A stretch of DNA of 48,309 nt from Caulobacteraceae bacterium UBA5005 (GTDB taxonomy: Bacteria > Pseudomonadota > Alphaproteobacteria > Caulobacterales > Caulobacteraceae). The stretch covers positions 1 to 48,309 of the forward strand of contig DGYN01000091.1 of assembly GCA_002398405.1 (NCBI GenBank), written 5' to 3'. The position numbers and the translations under genes are program-made. Positions 23,036-31,299 of this stretch are shown here, piece by piece. How positions within the stretch are numbered: position 1 is the stretch's first letter; every line of letters begins with the position of its first letter. The notes under the pieces are model-generated. The model did no database searches. It was not told the DNA's origin and worked only from the letters and a program-made list of their open reading frames with translations.

Positions 23036-23421
23036 GCCAATCCAAACCCGTGACCATCGCGGGCTGGACCCTGTCTGGCCTGTTCATCGCCTTCATGATC
23101 TTCGACGCGGGCATCAAACTCGCCCAGCTGCCGATCGTCGCCGAGACCAACGCCACCCTCGGCTTCCAGGCCAACGCGGGGTTGAAGATCGGGGTGATCG
23201 AGGCGGTCTGTCTGATCCTCTACGTCTTCCCACGGACCGCTGTCCTGGGCGCCATCCTCATGACCGCGGTGATGGGCGGGGCGATCGCCACCCACCTTCG
23301 GCTCGAAAGCCCGCTGTTCAGCCACACCCTGTTCGGAGTCTACCTCGGCCTTCTGCTCTGGGGCGGCCTCTGGCTACGCGACGAGCGGTTGCGGACGCTG
23401 ATGCCGGTCAGACGATCCTGA
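23032..23421 (+). CDS. DoxX-like membrane protein
   Basis: A 129-residue protein with four membrane helices, matching the DoxX-like family: GWTLSGLFIAFMIFDAGIKL, then LGFQANAGLKIGVIEAVCLILYVFPRTAVLGAILMTA read as the characteristic helices (quoted in part). It is frequently found with SRPBCC and YCII genes in actinobacteria and proteobacteria, so it probably belongs to the same functional unit. ATGA overlap with the VOC gene; the last 14 bases overlap the convergent hydrolase gene. Confidence 0.9.
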   Translation: MSQSKPVTIAGWTLSGLFIAFMIFDAGIKLAQLPIVAETNATLGFQANAGLKIGVIEAVCLILYVFPRTAVLGAILMTAVMGGAIATHLRLESPLFSHTLFGVYLGLLLWGGLWLRDERLRTLMPVRRS

Positions 23422-24139
23422 ACAGGTCCAGCAGCCGGTTCCAGTGGGTCTCGGCGCCGGCCTTGTTGTAGAGCGCCCGCTGGGGGAAGGCGAAGCCGTG
23501 TTCGCAGCCGTCGAAGATTTCGACTTCGGTGTCGCAGCCGGCGGCCTCCAGCGCGGCCTTCAGCTGATGAACCATCGGCAGCGGCGCCCAGCGGTCGGTC
23601 TCGGCGCAGGCGAAATAGGTGCGGGCCTTGGCGCCGCGCAGGGTGACATGCGGGCTGTCCGCCTCCTCGGTCACCAGATAGGTGCCGTAGATCGAGGCGG
23701 CCGCCGTCACACGCTCGGGGAAATGCACCGCGGCGGAGACGGCGTAGCGGCCGCTCATGCAGTAGCCGACGGTCCCCACCGAGCCCGCTCGCGCCGCCTT
23801 GTCGGCGTCGGCGAAGACCAGCATGGCGCGCACGTCCTCCATGACCAGCGGGATGGTCAGGGTGTGCATCAGGTCGATCATCCGCTTGCGCTCGGGCGCC
23901 TCGGGATCCATCGGCAGCGGGCCAAGCTCCATCACCCCTGAGCGGTAATAGAGGTTGGGCAGCATGACGTAATAGCCGGACGTCGCCAGCCGCCGCGCCA
24001 TATCCCGCAGCTCCTCGCGGATGGCCGGGGCGTCCATCAGAAAGACGATCACCCGATGCGGCCCGCCGCGATCCGGATGGACGATGAAGGTGGTGATGGC
24101 CCCGTCCTTCGACGGGATTTCCAGCTGGCGTTCGATCAT
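23408..24139 (-). CDS. dienelactone hydrolase family protein
   Basis: A 243-residue alpha/beta hydrolase of the DLH family. The nucleophile is Cys, in VGYCMSGRYA (residue about 127), as in true dienelactone hydrolases; the acid lies in ETDRWAP and the His in CEHGFAF. DLH opens the lactone ring formed from catechols, but related members act on other esters. A GGGGAG ribosome site precedes the ATG. It is divergent from the thiolase gene, with a 12-base palindrome between them. Confidence 0.93.
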   Translation of the reverse strand: MIERQLEIPSKDGAITTFIVHPDRGGPHRVIVFLMDAPAIREELRDMARRLATSGYYVMLPNLYYRSGVMELGPLPMDPEAPERKRMIDLMHTLTIPLVMEDVRAMLVFADADKAARAGSVGTVGYCMSGRYAVSAAVHFPERVTAAASIYGTYLVTEEADSPHVTLRGAKARTYFACAETDRWAPLPMVHQLKAALEAAGCDTEVEIFDGCEHGFAFPQRALYNKAGAETHWNRLLDLFRIV

Positions 24140-24202
24140 GGCGTTCTCCCCTGCCCCGACATTGCCCCGGCGCGGCGTTTCGCAAAAGAGGCTTGCAGAA
24201 GT

Positions 24203-24214
24203 GCACGATCGTGC
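24203..24214. promoter_or_regulatory. 12-base perfect palindrome between DLH and thiolase genes
   Basis: GCACGATCGTGC lies 64 bases upstream of the hydrolase start and 52 bases upstream of the thiolase start. Its symmetry and position in a divergent promoter region suggest an operator, but a single 12-base palindrome can arise by chance. Confidence 0.35.
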
Positions 24215-24265
24215 TCATTTTCTCCTTGAGCTAGTTCGCTGGCAAAGATCCAAAGGACCTATTCC

Positions 24266-25417
24266 ATGACCCAGGCCGTGATCGCAGGCTACGCCCGCAC
24301 CCCCTTCCACTTCGCCCATAAGGGCGCCTTGCTTGGCGTCCGGCCCGACGACATGGCAGCCGCCGCCATCCGGGCCGTAGTCGACCGCTCGGGCGTCAAG
24401 GTGGAGGACATCGAGGACGTGATCATGGGCTGCGCCTATCCCGAGGGCGAGCAGGGCAACAACGTCGCGCGCATCGCGCTGCTGCTGGCCGGCCTTCCAA
24501 ACACCGTGGGCGGCGCGACCCTGAACAGGTTCTGCGGCTCCTCGATGAATTCGGTGCACGTGGCGGCGGGCTCCATCGCCATGGGCGCGGGTGAGGTGTT
24601 CATCGCCGCAGGCGTCGAGAGCATGAGCCGCATCGCCCGCGGCGGCTTTACCCCCGCCCCCAACCCGCGCTTCCTCGAAGGCGGGGATAAGGCCTTCCTC
24701 CAGGCCTACATCTCCATGGGCGAGACCGCCGAGAATGTCGCCGACCGCTGGAAAGTCAGCCGCGCCGACCAGGAGCAGCTGGCCTACGACAGCCAGCAGA
24801 AGGCCGCCGCCGCCCAGGCTGCCGGCCTGTTGCAGGACGAAATCGTTCCCCTGACCCTGGCCGACGGCACGGTGATCGATGCTGACGGCTGTATCCGCGC
24901 CGGAACCACGCTTGAGGGTCTTGCCGGCCTCAAGCTCGCCTTCCGCGAAAATGGCACGGTCACCGCCGGGACGTCGTCACCGCTCACCGACGGCGCGGCC
25001 GCCGTCCTGGTGACCAGCGAGGCCTACGCCAAGAAGAACGGCCTGAAGATCCTCGCCCGCATCCGCGCCACCGCCATCGCCGGCGTCGATCCCGACGTCA
25101 TGGGGATCGGCCCGGTCCCGGCTAGCCAGAAGGCCCTCGCCCGCGCCGGCATAGCCGCCGCCGACCTGGATGTGGTGGAGATCAACGAAGCCTTCGGCAG
25201 TCAGGCCGTCGCCTCGATCCGCGAACTGGGCCTGGACCCCAAGACCGTCAACATCGACGGCGGCGCCATTGCCCTTGGCCACCCGCTCGGCGCTACCGGC
25301 GCGCGCATCACCGGCAAGGCGGCGCAGCTCCTGCACCGCACCGGCGGCCGGTTTGCCCTGGCGACCCAGTGCATCGGCGGCGGCCAGGGCATCGCAACTG
25401 TGCTGGAAGCGGCCTAG
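24266..25417 (+). CDS. thiolase (acetyl-CoA acyltransferase)
   Basis: A 383-residue thiolase that condenses or cleaves acyl-CoA (degradative type likely). Catalytic residues are present: the acyl-accepting Cys90 in NRFCGSS, the His in GGAIALGHPLGATGAR, and the second Cys in ATQCIGGGQG near the C-terminus. The NEAFGSQA motif is also seen. It could end a ring-cleavage or fatty-acid beta-oxidation route; the adjacent dienelactone hydrolase favours aromatic catabolism (inference). Its stop is 3 bases from that of the convergent TonB receptor gene. Confidence 0.96.
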   Translation: MTQAVIAGYARTPFHFAHKGALLGVRPDDMAAAAIRAVVDRSGVKVEDIEDVIMGCAYPEGEQGNNVARIALLLAGLPNTVGGATLNRFCGSSMNSVHVAAGSIAMGAGEVFIAAGVESMSRIARGGFTPAPNPRFLEGGDKAFLQAYISMGETAENVADRWKVSRADQEQLAYDSQQKAAAAQAAGLLQDEIVPLTLADGTVIDADGCIRAGTTLEGLAGLKLAFRENGTVTAGTSSPLTDGAAAVLVTSEAYAKKNGLKILARIRATAIAGVDPDVMGIGPVPASQKALARAGIAAADLDVVEINEAFGSQAVASIRELGLDPKTVNIDGGAIALGHPLGATGARITGKAAQLLHRTGGRFALATQCIGGGQGIATVLEAA

Positions 25418-25420
25418 CCG

Positions 25421-28051
25421 CTACCAGCGCTTGCTCAGGCTGACGGCGATCACCCGGCCGATCGGGCTGGCGTTTTGCGGATCGTAGCCGCCGGTGGCCG
25501 CATCGACGAAAGGCGGCTCCTCGTCCAGGGCGTTCTGGATGTCGAGCGCCAGCCGGACCCCGTCACGCAAGGGCCCGTCCCCGCCGACCCCGAAATCATA
25601 GGACATCTGCAGGTCCAAGGTCATGTAGCTGTCGATGGCTTGGTTGGGCGTCACCGTGGTGTTGGTGTAGCCATCCACATAATTGACGAAGGCCACCGCC
25701 CGGAAGGCGTCCTTGCGCCAGCCGCCATGGGCCCGGAAACGCAACTCCTGCGGGTTGTTGATCAGCCCAAGCGTATCGATCACCGGGGCGCCTTGGGCGA
25801 TCGAGGTGTCGAAGTTGGTGAACAGGGCGCCGGCGATGCCGACATCGAAGTCGCCCATTTCCGTTGGCAGCACATAGTCGATCTCGAAATCTATCCCCTG
25901 GGCCTCTGTTGAGCCAAGGTTCTGGCGCCGGCCGTCGGCGATATAGGTCACGGCCGCGGCGTTGATCGGGGTGTTGATCGGCAAGCCCGAGGCCAGCAAG
26001 GCGGTTATCTCCGCCGTGGTCGGGGCAAAGTTCACGAAGCGGGCGTAAACCGGGTTGGTGAACAGGCCCGGCGTGCCGCGCAGGCCGACGATCTGGTTTG
26101 TGTAGTCGAGGTCGAAAAGGGTCGCCGAGAGCGTCAGGCCCTCTGCCCAGGACGGCTTGTAGTCAAAGCCCGCAGACCAGGTGGTGGCCTCCTCCGGCTC
26201 GAGGCCGATATTGCCGCCGGCGATGCCGATGCCGAAGCGCGAGACGCCGTTGATCACCGTGGTGTCGCCGTAGAGGCCCGCCCCCCCGCCGATGGTGTCG
26301 TATTCCACCGGGCTCGGCGCGCGGAATGATTCGCCGTAGGTGGCGCGAAGCTTGAACTGGTCGTTGACACTCCAGGTCAGTCCGACCTTTGGATTGAAGG
26401 TCTCGCCAAAGGCGGCGTACTGCTCAAAGCGGCCGGCGACCGACAGATTGAGCCCTTCGGCCAGAGGCGCGTTGACTTCGGCATAGATGGCCCGGACGTC
26501 CCGCTCGACGGTGTTGACCACTGTGACCGGCGCGGATGGCGCGCCGTTGATCAGGGAGGTGTACAGGTCCTCCTGGCGGTACTCGGCCCCAACCGCCATG
26601 CGCACCGTGCCGGCCGGCAATTCGAACAGCGAGCCGTCGGCCCGCGCTTCGACACCGCTAAGGCCGGTTTCGGCGCCGATGATGAACAGGCCATTGCGGA
26701 TGCTGGAAAGCGTCGCGGCGTTATTGGGCCCGCCGAACAGGTTCAGGGACGTCGCCGGATTGGTATCCGCCAGGGCGGCGGTCACCGCTGCGGCGTTGAT
26801 GTTCTGCGTGCGCCTGATCTCATCCTGCGACCCTCCGTCGGAAACCGCGACCTCGCCTTTCCAGTCGCCCCACAGGTCCGCGCGGACGCCGATCACCGCG
26901 TCGCGGGAGCGCGCGAAACCCGGATTGTAGTCAACGCCCACGACCGGGAACAGAGAGATGGCCACGGTGACGCTCGCCGCCGTTGGGTTTGGCGATACGA
27001 AGAAGGGATTGGTCCTGGGCACTGACTGGGCCGCCAAGGTCGCGCCTGGCGTGCCGCCGTTCCCCAGAAGGATGAGATTTCGGTTGGAGTAATAGCCCAG
27101 GGCGAAAACCTCGACGCCCTCCAGTACCTCCTGTTCGACGCTGGCTGTGAAGCTTTCCCGCTCTTGCTTGGGAATGATCCAGTTGCCCTTGATATTGTCG
27201 CAGCGGTTGACCGTGCCGGCCGTGAGCTGGGAGGCCGAGGTCACGCCTCCGGCCGGAATGGCGTAGGTCTGACCGCTGACGGTGATGGTGCCGGGGTTGC
27301 AGGCGGTGGTGCGATAGTCACGCCCGCCCCGCGGCGTCAGGTTCTGGGTGTACCAGTCGCGGTCGCGGCCGCTGAGCGGGCTGTTGGCCGCATGTTCGGC
27401 CGCGAACATGAAGGAGCCGCCTTCCCACCTTTTGCCCACCACCAGGCCAACCTGGCTTTCGTTGTAGCCATCCGCCGAGCCGTAGCGGGCTCTTACCTCG
27501 CCGCCATCGATGTTCTTGCGCAGCAGCAGGTTCACCACCCCGGTGATGGCGTCCGAGCCATAGATCGCCGAGGAGCCGTCCGGCACCACCTCAACTCGCT
27601 CCAGCGCGATCGTCGGGATGACCGAGATATCGACCAGCTGTCCCTGCGTGCCCGCGGCGGGGAAGCGGCGGCCCTCCCACAAGGGCAGGGTGGCGTTGAC
27701 GCCGATGCCGCGCAGGTTGAGGCCCACCGAGCGGGTGACGTTGGCGGCGGCGTTTTGGGCCGTAGCGCCGGTGGCCGAGGGCCCGATGCCGATCACCTGC
27801 GGGAACTTGCGCAGCAGGTCGCCGGTGGTCGCCGCCGAGGCCTCCTCGATTTCCTCGCGGCTGATGGCCGCGACGTTGGAGCCGGCCACTTCGATACCGC
27901 GGATGCGCGAACCTGTGATGACCAGTTCTTCCACCTTTTCGTCCTGCTCCTGGGCGAAGGCGGGCGCAGCGGCCATCAGAATGGCGAGCGGCGCAGCGGC
28001 GGTGAGCAGTTGTGCAATGGCAAGGCGCGAGGCGGCGCGTGGCATGTTCAT
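25421..28051 (-). CDS. TonB-dependent outer-membrane receptor
   Basis: An 876-residue outer-membrane transporter. The ATG beginning MNMPRAASRL has GGGGAGGA upstream and opens a signal peptide ending AFAQ. The TonB-box-like segment VEELVITGSRIRG comes next, then the plug domain (NLRGIG, DGSSAIYGSDAITGVVNLLLRKN) and a 22-strand-type barrel ending in the C-terminal aromatic (SLSKRW). The high strand content with NPKVGLTWSVND, RATYGESFRAPSP and similar repeats fits the family. It probably imports a bulky carbohydrate or aromatic compound using TonB energy. The promoter carries an inverted repeat nearly identical to that between the tannase and esterase genes. Confidence 0.96.
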   Translation of the reverse strand: MNMPRAASRLAIAQLLTAAAPLAILMAAAPAFAQEQDEKVEELVITGSRIRGIEVAGSNVAAISREEIEEASAATTGDLLRKFPQVIGIGPSATGATAQNAAANVTRSVGLNLRGIGVNATLPLWEGRRFPAAGTQGQLVDISVIPTIALERVEVVPDGSSAIYGSDAITGVVNLLLRKNIDGGEVRARYGSADGYNESQVGLVVGKRWEGGSFMFAAEHAANSPLSGRDRDWYTQNLTPRGGRDYRTTACNPGTITVSGQTYAIPAGGVTSASQLTAGTVNRCDNIKGNWIIPKQERESFTASVEQEVLEGVEVFALGYYSNRNLILLGNGGTPGATLAAQSVPRTNPFFVSPNPTAASVTVAISLFPVVGVDYNPGFARSRDAVIGVRADLWGDWKGEVAVSDGGSQDEIRRTQNINAAAVTAALADTNPATSLNLFGGPNNAATLSSIRNGLFIIGAETGLSGVEARADGSLFELPAGTVRMAVGAEYRQEDLYTSLINGAPSAPVTVVNTVERDVRAIYAEVNAPLAEGLNLSVAGRFEQYAAFGETFNPKVGLTWSVNDQFKLRATYGESFRAPSPVEYDTIGGGAGLYGDTTVINGVSRFGIGIAGGNIGLEPEEATTWSAGFDYKPSWAEGLTLSATLFDLDYTNQIVGLRGTPGLFTNPVYARFVNFAPTTAEITALLASGLPINTPINAAAVTYIADGRRQNLGSTEAQGIDFEIDYVLPTEMGDFDVGIAGALFTNFDTSIAQGAPVIDTLGLINNPQELRFRAHGGWRKDAFRAVAFVNYVDGYTNTTVTPNQAIDSYMTLDLQMSYDFGVGGDGPLRDGVRLALDIQNALDEEPPFVDAATGGYDPQNASPIGRVIAVSLSKRW

Positions 28052-28108
28052 GGAATCCTCCCCAGGGTGATGCGCCGCCTCTGACTGGCGGTTCGTCGCA
28101 ATGCGTAC

Positions 28109-28126
28109 TGTATGTATCACATACAA
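28109..28126 (-). promoter_or_regulatory. operator-like inverted repeat upstream of TonB receptor
   Basis: Read on the minus strand: TTGTATGT-GAT-ACATACA. The 7-base arms and 3-base spacer match the site at 3171-3189; the shared pattern is TTGTATGNNATNCATACA. It lies 58 bases upstream of the receptor start codon. The presence of the same dyad at only these two places in the window suggests one regulator controls both promoters. Confidence 0.6.
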
Positions 28127-28224
28127 TGAGTCGAGCGAGCAACTGTGGTCCGTGCAATCGATGACTGGTCTTGCACAGGCCGAGGGAACCTGTGACGAGG
28201 TTTAGCCTTTGGAGTCCCAGCGCC

Positions 28225-28866
28225 ATGAAGCAGCACATTCCGAACATCCTGACCTATGCGCGCCTGGTCCTTTGCCTGGTCATGTTCGTGGCCTTCCTCC
28301 CGATCGCCTCCGCGGTCATGGGCATGCAGCCCTTCATGAACCCCCGCCACGCCCAGTGGATCATCCTGATCAGTTTTGTCGTCGCGGCGGCGACCGACTT
28401 CGTCGACGGCTATCTGGCCAGGCGCTGGAACGTCGTCTCCATGACCGGCGCAATCCTCGATCCCATCGCCGACAAGGTTCTGATCTGCGGCGCAATCCTT
28501 GGCCTCTGCGCCGTGGCGAGCGAGCCGCTGATCCTGCTGCCCGGCGGGATCATCCTGTTTCGGGAATTCGCCATCTCGGCCCTTCGCGAAGTGCTGGCCC
28601 CAAAGGGCATCAAGCTGCCAGTCACCTTCCTGGCCAAGACCAAGACCACGCTTCAGCTGGTCTCGATCGCCGCCCTGATGATCGTCCTCTTCTGGAACGC
28701 CTGGGGGATCGACGCCGACCCCGGCCTGATGCAGATCGCGCTCGGCGCCGCCAAGGGCATGTTCGCCTTCGCGGCGGTGATTACGGTCTGGACGGGGATC
28801 GAGTACGGGCTGGCGGCGCGGAAGGCGTTGCGGGCCAATTCCTACTTGGAACATTCAAAGTTCTAG
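28225..28866 (+). CDS. pgsA: CDP-diacylglycerol-glycerol-3-phosphate 3-phosphatidyltransferase
   Basis: PgsA makes phosphatidylglycerophosphate, the committed step to phosphatidylglycerol and cardiolipin, in the inner membrane. The 213-residue protein starts MKQHIPNILTYARL and carries the CDP-alcohol phosphotransferase signature DG-x2-AR-x8-G-x3-D-x3-D, read as DGYLARRW then GAILDPIADK (residues about 60-82). Four to six membrane helices follow. The chosen ATG has GGAG about 11 bases upstream. The region upstream, shared with the divergent TonB receptor gene, is 173 bases. Confidence 0.96.
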   Translation: MKQHIPNILTYARLVLCLVMFVAFLPIASAVMGMQPFMNPRHAQWIILISFVVAAATDFVDGYLARRWNVVSMTGAILDPIADKVLICGAILGLCAVASEPLILLPGGIILFREFAISALREVLAPKGIKLPVTFLAKTKTTLQLVSIAALMIVLFWNAWGIDADPGLMQIALGAAKGMFAFAAVITVWTGIEYGLAARKALRANSYLEHSKF

Positions 28867-28880
28867 GGCGGAACGGCATA

Positions 28881-28927
28881 AATTCCTGCCGATCGTCCCC
28901 GCGAAGGCCGGGATGAGCGGTAGAATT
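28881..28927. repeat. intergenic hairpin repeat / terminator after pgsA
   Basis: An interrupted stem: outer AATTC/GAATT, inner CCG/CGG and TCCC/GGGA around a GC-rich loop. It lies between the ends of pgsA and the convergent 54-residue ORF. The core TCCCCGCGAAGGCCGGGA resembles hairpin units common in Caulobacterales intergenic DNA. A bidirectional terminator role is likely. Confidence 0.5.
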
Positions 28928-28928
28928 G

Positions 28929-29093
28929 TTACTCCGCCGCGTAGCGCCACGCGGGCGGCGCTTTCGCCTCGGGTTCGGCCGCGGCCCCCTCACCCTCCGG
29001 CCCGAACAGCAGCCAGCTGGTGTCCAGCTCGCGCAGCCGCTCGGCGCGCATCAGGGCGGTGAGCCGGCAGGCTCCGATCACTTGGAAGAGCAT
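28929..29093 (-). CDS. small ORF, 54 residues, behind a Fur-like box
   Basis: A reading frame for a 54-residue peptide starting MLFQVIGACRLTALMRAER and ending PPAWRYAAE. Its first half is a helix with a Cys at position 9, then TSWLLFGPEG and an Ala/Glu/Pro-rich tail. I do not recognise the family. The coding case rests on protein-like composition in the first 35 residues and on a promoter-like stretch with a Fur-type dyad directly upstream. It lies downstream of pirin on the same strand. A frame on the opposite strand was rejected as less protein-like. Confidence 0.55.
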   Translation of the reverse strand: MLFQVIGACRLTALMRAERLRELDTSWLLFGPEGEGAAAEPEAKAPPAWRYAAE

Positions 29094-29125
29094 GGTTCAA
29101 ATCACTCTCTAGGCTCCAACCTAGA

Positions 29126-29155
29126 TGAGAATGACTCGCAATTTCATTTAGTCAA
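29126..29155 (-). promoter_or_regulatory. Fur-like box and -35 element upstream of the 54-residue ORF
   Basis: On the minus strand TTGACT (29155-29150) is followed 17 bases later by ATTCTC. The 15-base dyad TGAGAATGACTCGCA (29126-29140, plus strand) has the 7-1-7 form of Fur sites; the half-sites TGAGAAT and TGCGAGT agree at 5 of 7 positions. It covers the -10 position, where Fur would repress when iron is plentiful. The -35 overlaps the pirin stop codon. Assignment to Fur rather than a related regulator is by resemblance only. Confidence 0.55.
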
Positions 29156-30051
29156 GACATAGGTTGCGCCGAGGGTGGGGGATCGCCCGGCAGCGGGGTG
29201 AACTCCCGATCATCGTCCGGCGGCAGCTTGAATCGCTGAGCGCGCCAGTCGTCCTTGGCCTTTTCCAACCGTTCCTTGGTGGAGGCGACGAAGTTCCATT
29301 CGATAAAGCGCTCTCCCACCGGGTCGCCGCCCAGCAGCATGACCACCGCTTCTGTTCGGGCGGTAAACAGGACCGGCTCCCCGGGCGTGAAGACGGCCAT
29401 GGTCCCGGCGGGGATTACTTGGCCCAGCGCCTCGACGGCGCCGGAAACCACATAGGCGGCGCGCTCCGGATATTCGGCTGGCAGTTGGGCCAGGGCGCCG
29501 GCCTTGAGCTTCCAATGAACGTAGAACAGCGGTGAGCGCACCGCGACGGGCGCCTGCGCGCCGAACGCTTTGCCCGCCACCAGCCGGGCCCACATGCCGT
29601 TCGCCTCATAGGTGGGAAGCTCGCTTTCCCCGTAGTGGTCGAAGGCCGGTTCGCAGTCCTCCTGGTCGATCGGCAGGGCGACCCAGGCCTGGACCCCGTG
29701 CAGGTGGCCGCCCTCGGCGCGCATCTTCTCGAACCGTTCGGAGTGGGTGATCCCCGTCCCCGCCGTCATCCAGTTCACCTCGCCGGGGCGAATCTCCTGA
29801 TGAACCCCCAGACTGTCGCGGTGGGTGATCTCGCCGGAGAACAGATAGGTCAGGGTGGAAAGCCCGACATGCGGGTGCGGACGGACATCGGCGCTCTGCG
29901 GAAGGCCGGGGGCCAGGTCGATGGGGCCCATGTGGTCAAGGAAGATGAAAGGGCCGACCATACGCCGCTTGGCGTAGGGCAGGACACGCCCGACCTCGAA
30001 GTCGCCCAGGTTCTTGCGTCTCGCCTCGATCATGAGCTCGATCTTGGACAA
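29152..30051 (-). CDS. pirin family protein
   Basis: A 299-residue two-domain cupin. The metal-binding motif is in RPHPHVGLSTLTYLFSGE with HRDSLG following; GHLHGVQAWVALP is the second conserved block of the N-terminal domain. Pirins bind Fe(II) and include quercetin dioxygenases and redox-linked cofactors. I prefer a TTG start because GAGGGGGCGGGA lies just upstream and the protein then begins (M)SKIELMIEAR like relatives; an ATG 18 bases downstream is the alternative. The 3' end abuts the Fur-like box. Divergent from the lipoprotein gene. Confidence 0.93.
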   Translation of the reverse strand: MSKIELMIEARRKNLGDFEVGRVLPYAKRRMVGPFIFLDHMGPIDLAPGLPQSADVRPHPHVGLSTLTYLFSGEITHRDSLGVHQEIRPGEVNWMTAGTGITHSERFEKMRAEGGHLHGVQAWVALPIDQEDCEPAFDHYGESELPTYEANGMWARLVAGKAFGAQAPVAVRSPLFYVHWKLKAGALAQLPAEYPERAAYVVSGAVEALGQVIPAGTMAVFTPGEPVLFTARTEAVVMLLGGDPVGERFIEWNFVASTKERLEKAKDDWRAQRFKLPPDDDREFTPLPGDPPPSAQPMS

Positions 30052-30103
30052 TCCCGCCCCCTCTTGCCGTTTGGCCCGACCTCTGACCACTCTAGCACCG
30101 CCC

Positions 30104-30688
30104 ATGCGCCGCGCCTCTGCAAAAGCCCTTCCCGTGATCGTCCTGACCGTGCTTTTGGCGGGGCTGGGGGCCTGCGCGGCGATCAAGACTCCCCAGCCCT
30201 ATGCGTCCATCGCACCGGCCAGCGAGACCGAGTGCGCGGTGACCCGCGCCGCCCTCCTCGCCGTGTTGAGCGAGGAGCCCTTTTACAGCAAACCCGCCCC
30301 GCCGCCGGCGATGAGCTTCATCGCCATCACCCCGTCCCTGGTCGCTGACATCTTCGAAGACAATCCCTACGAGGATGCGCCAGTCATGGAGCCGAGGAGC
30401 CTCTCCGGGTGCGTTACCAGGGGGTTCAAGGGACCGCGCGGCCGGATCATGGTCTTCGAGTTTCCCCAGGCCCTGCGTAACGAGAGGATCATCGACCACC
30501 AGGGCTGGGTCGCGCGGCCGGTGATCGAAGGCGATAGCGCCACCGTGCTCATCTCCCGCGGCCTCTGCTACCGCACCACCACCATTGAGCTCTTCCACGG
30601 ACGGGCCGGATGGGAAGCCGACAAGATCACCCACGCCAAATCCGATGTCGAATGGGCCGGACGCCACCCGTGTGACCTATGGCGCTGA
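30104..30688 (+). CDS. hypothetical lipoprotein
   Basis: A 194-residue protein with a signal peptide and lipobox (VLLAGLGAC; Cys at about residue 24), so it is probably lipid-anchored and periplasmic or outer-membrane. Further Cys residues at ETECAV, SGCVTR, GLCYR and HPCDLWR suggest disulfides. I do not recognise the domain. Its last 10 bases overlap the start of the GNAT gene, so the two are probably co-translated. Confidence 0.75.
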   Translation: MRRASAKALPVIVLTVLLAGLGACAAIKTPQPYASIAPASETECAVTRAALLAVLSEEPFYSKPAPPPAMSFIAITPSLVADIFEDNPYEDAPVMEPRSLSGCVTRGFKGPRGRIMVFEFPQALRNERIIDHQGWVARPVIEGDSATVLISRGLCYRTTTIELFHGRAGWEADKITHAKSDVEWAGRHPCDLWR

Positions 30689-31272
30689 CCGACTGGTTCA
30701 GCCTCAAATCCCCCCTGCACCTGGACGGGGACGGCGTTCGCCTGCGACCATTCCGCGCATCGGACTATGCTGAATGGGCCTCGCTTCGCATCGCCTCGCG
30801 GGACTTCCTGCAGCCCTGGGAGCCCTCCTGGCCGTCAGACGATCTGACCCGGGCGGGCTTTCGCCGGCGCCTGACCGCGTATCAGCGCGAAATAGATTTG
30901 GGTGTCGGTTATCCCTTTCTGGTGTTCCGGACCAGCGACGGCGCCATGACAGGAGGCGTCGCCATCTCCAATGTCAGACGGGGCGTGGCGATGATGGGGA
31001 CGGTCGGCTACTGGTCCTCGGCGGCCTATGCCAGGCAAGGCCATACCCTGGCGGCAGTGCGCGCGGTGGCCGAATTCGCCTTCGGCAGGCTTGGCCTCCA
31101 CCGCCTGGAAGCGGCCTGTGTTCCGGAGAACGAACCGTCGAAAAATCTGCTGCTTAAGTCGGGATTCCGACATGAGGGAAGGGCGGCGGCTTATCTGAAA
31201 ATTAACGGCGTATGGCGAGATCATCTCTTGTTCGGGCTGCTCGCTTCCGACTTCGCCAAACCGGAGTCCTAA
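30679..31272 (+). CDS. GNAT-family N-acetyltransferase, RimJ/RimL-like
   Basis: A 197-residue acetyltransferase of the RimJ/RimL branch, which acetylates the N-terminal amine of ribosomal or other proteins with acetyl-CoA. VRLRPFRASDYAEWASL opens the fold, a variant acetyl-CoA-binding loop lies in YARQGHTLAAVRAV, and HRLEAACVPENEPSKNLLLKSGFRHEG is the conserved C-terminal block (quoted in part as ENEPSKNLLLKSGF). RimJ of Caulobacter-like bacteria typically has the same YWSSAAYARQG context. The actual substrate is not determined. Confidence 0.93.
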   Translation: MALTDWFSLKSPLHLDGDGVRLRPFRASDYAEWASLRIASRDFLQPWEPSWPSDDLTRAGFRRRLTAYQREIDLGVGYPFLVFRTSDGAMTGGVAISNVRRGVAMMGTVGYWSSAAYARQGHTLAAVRAVAEFAFGRLGLHRLEAACVPENEPSKNLLLKSGFRHEGRAAAYLKINGVWRDHLLFGLLASDFAKPES

Positions 31273-31299
31273 ATCGCGCCGCCCGTCTTATGGACGCAC

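Noticed and set aside
27164..28084. 306-residue plus-strand frame opposite the TonB receptor
   Set aside because: Antisense to the receptor N-terminus; no motifs.
28926..29162. 78-residue plus-strand frame opposite the 54-residue ORF
   Set aside because: Starts in a hairpin repeat and lacks a ribosome site; the minus-strand frame has a promoter and better composition.
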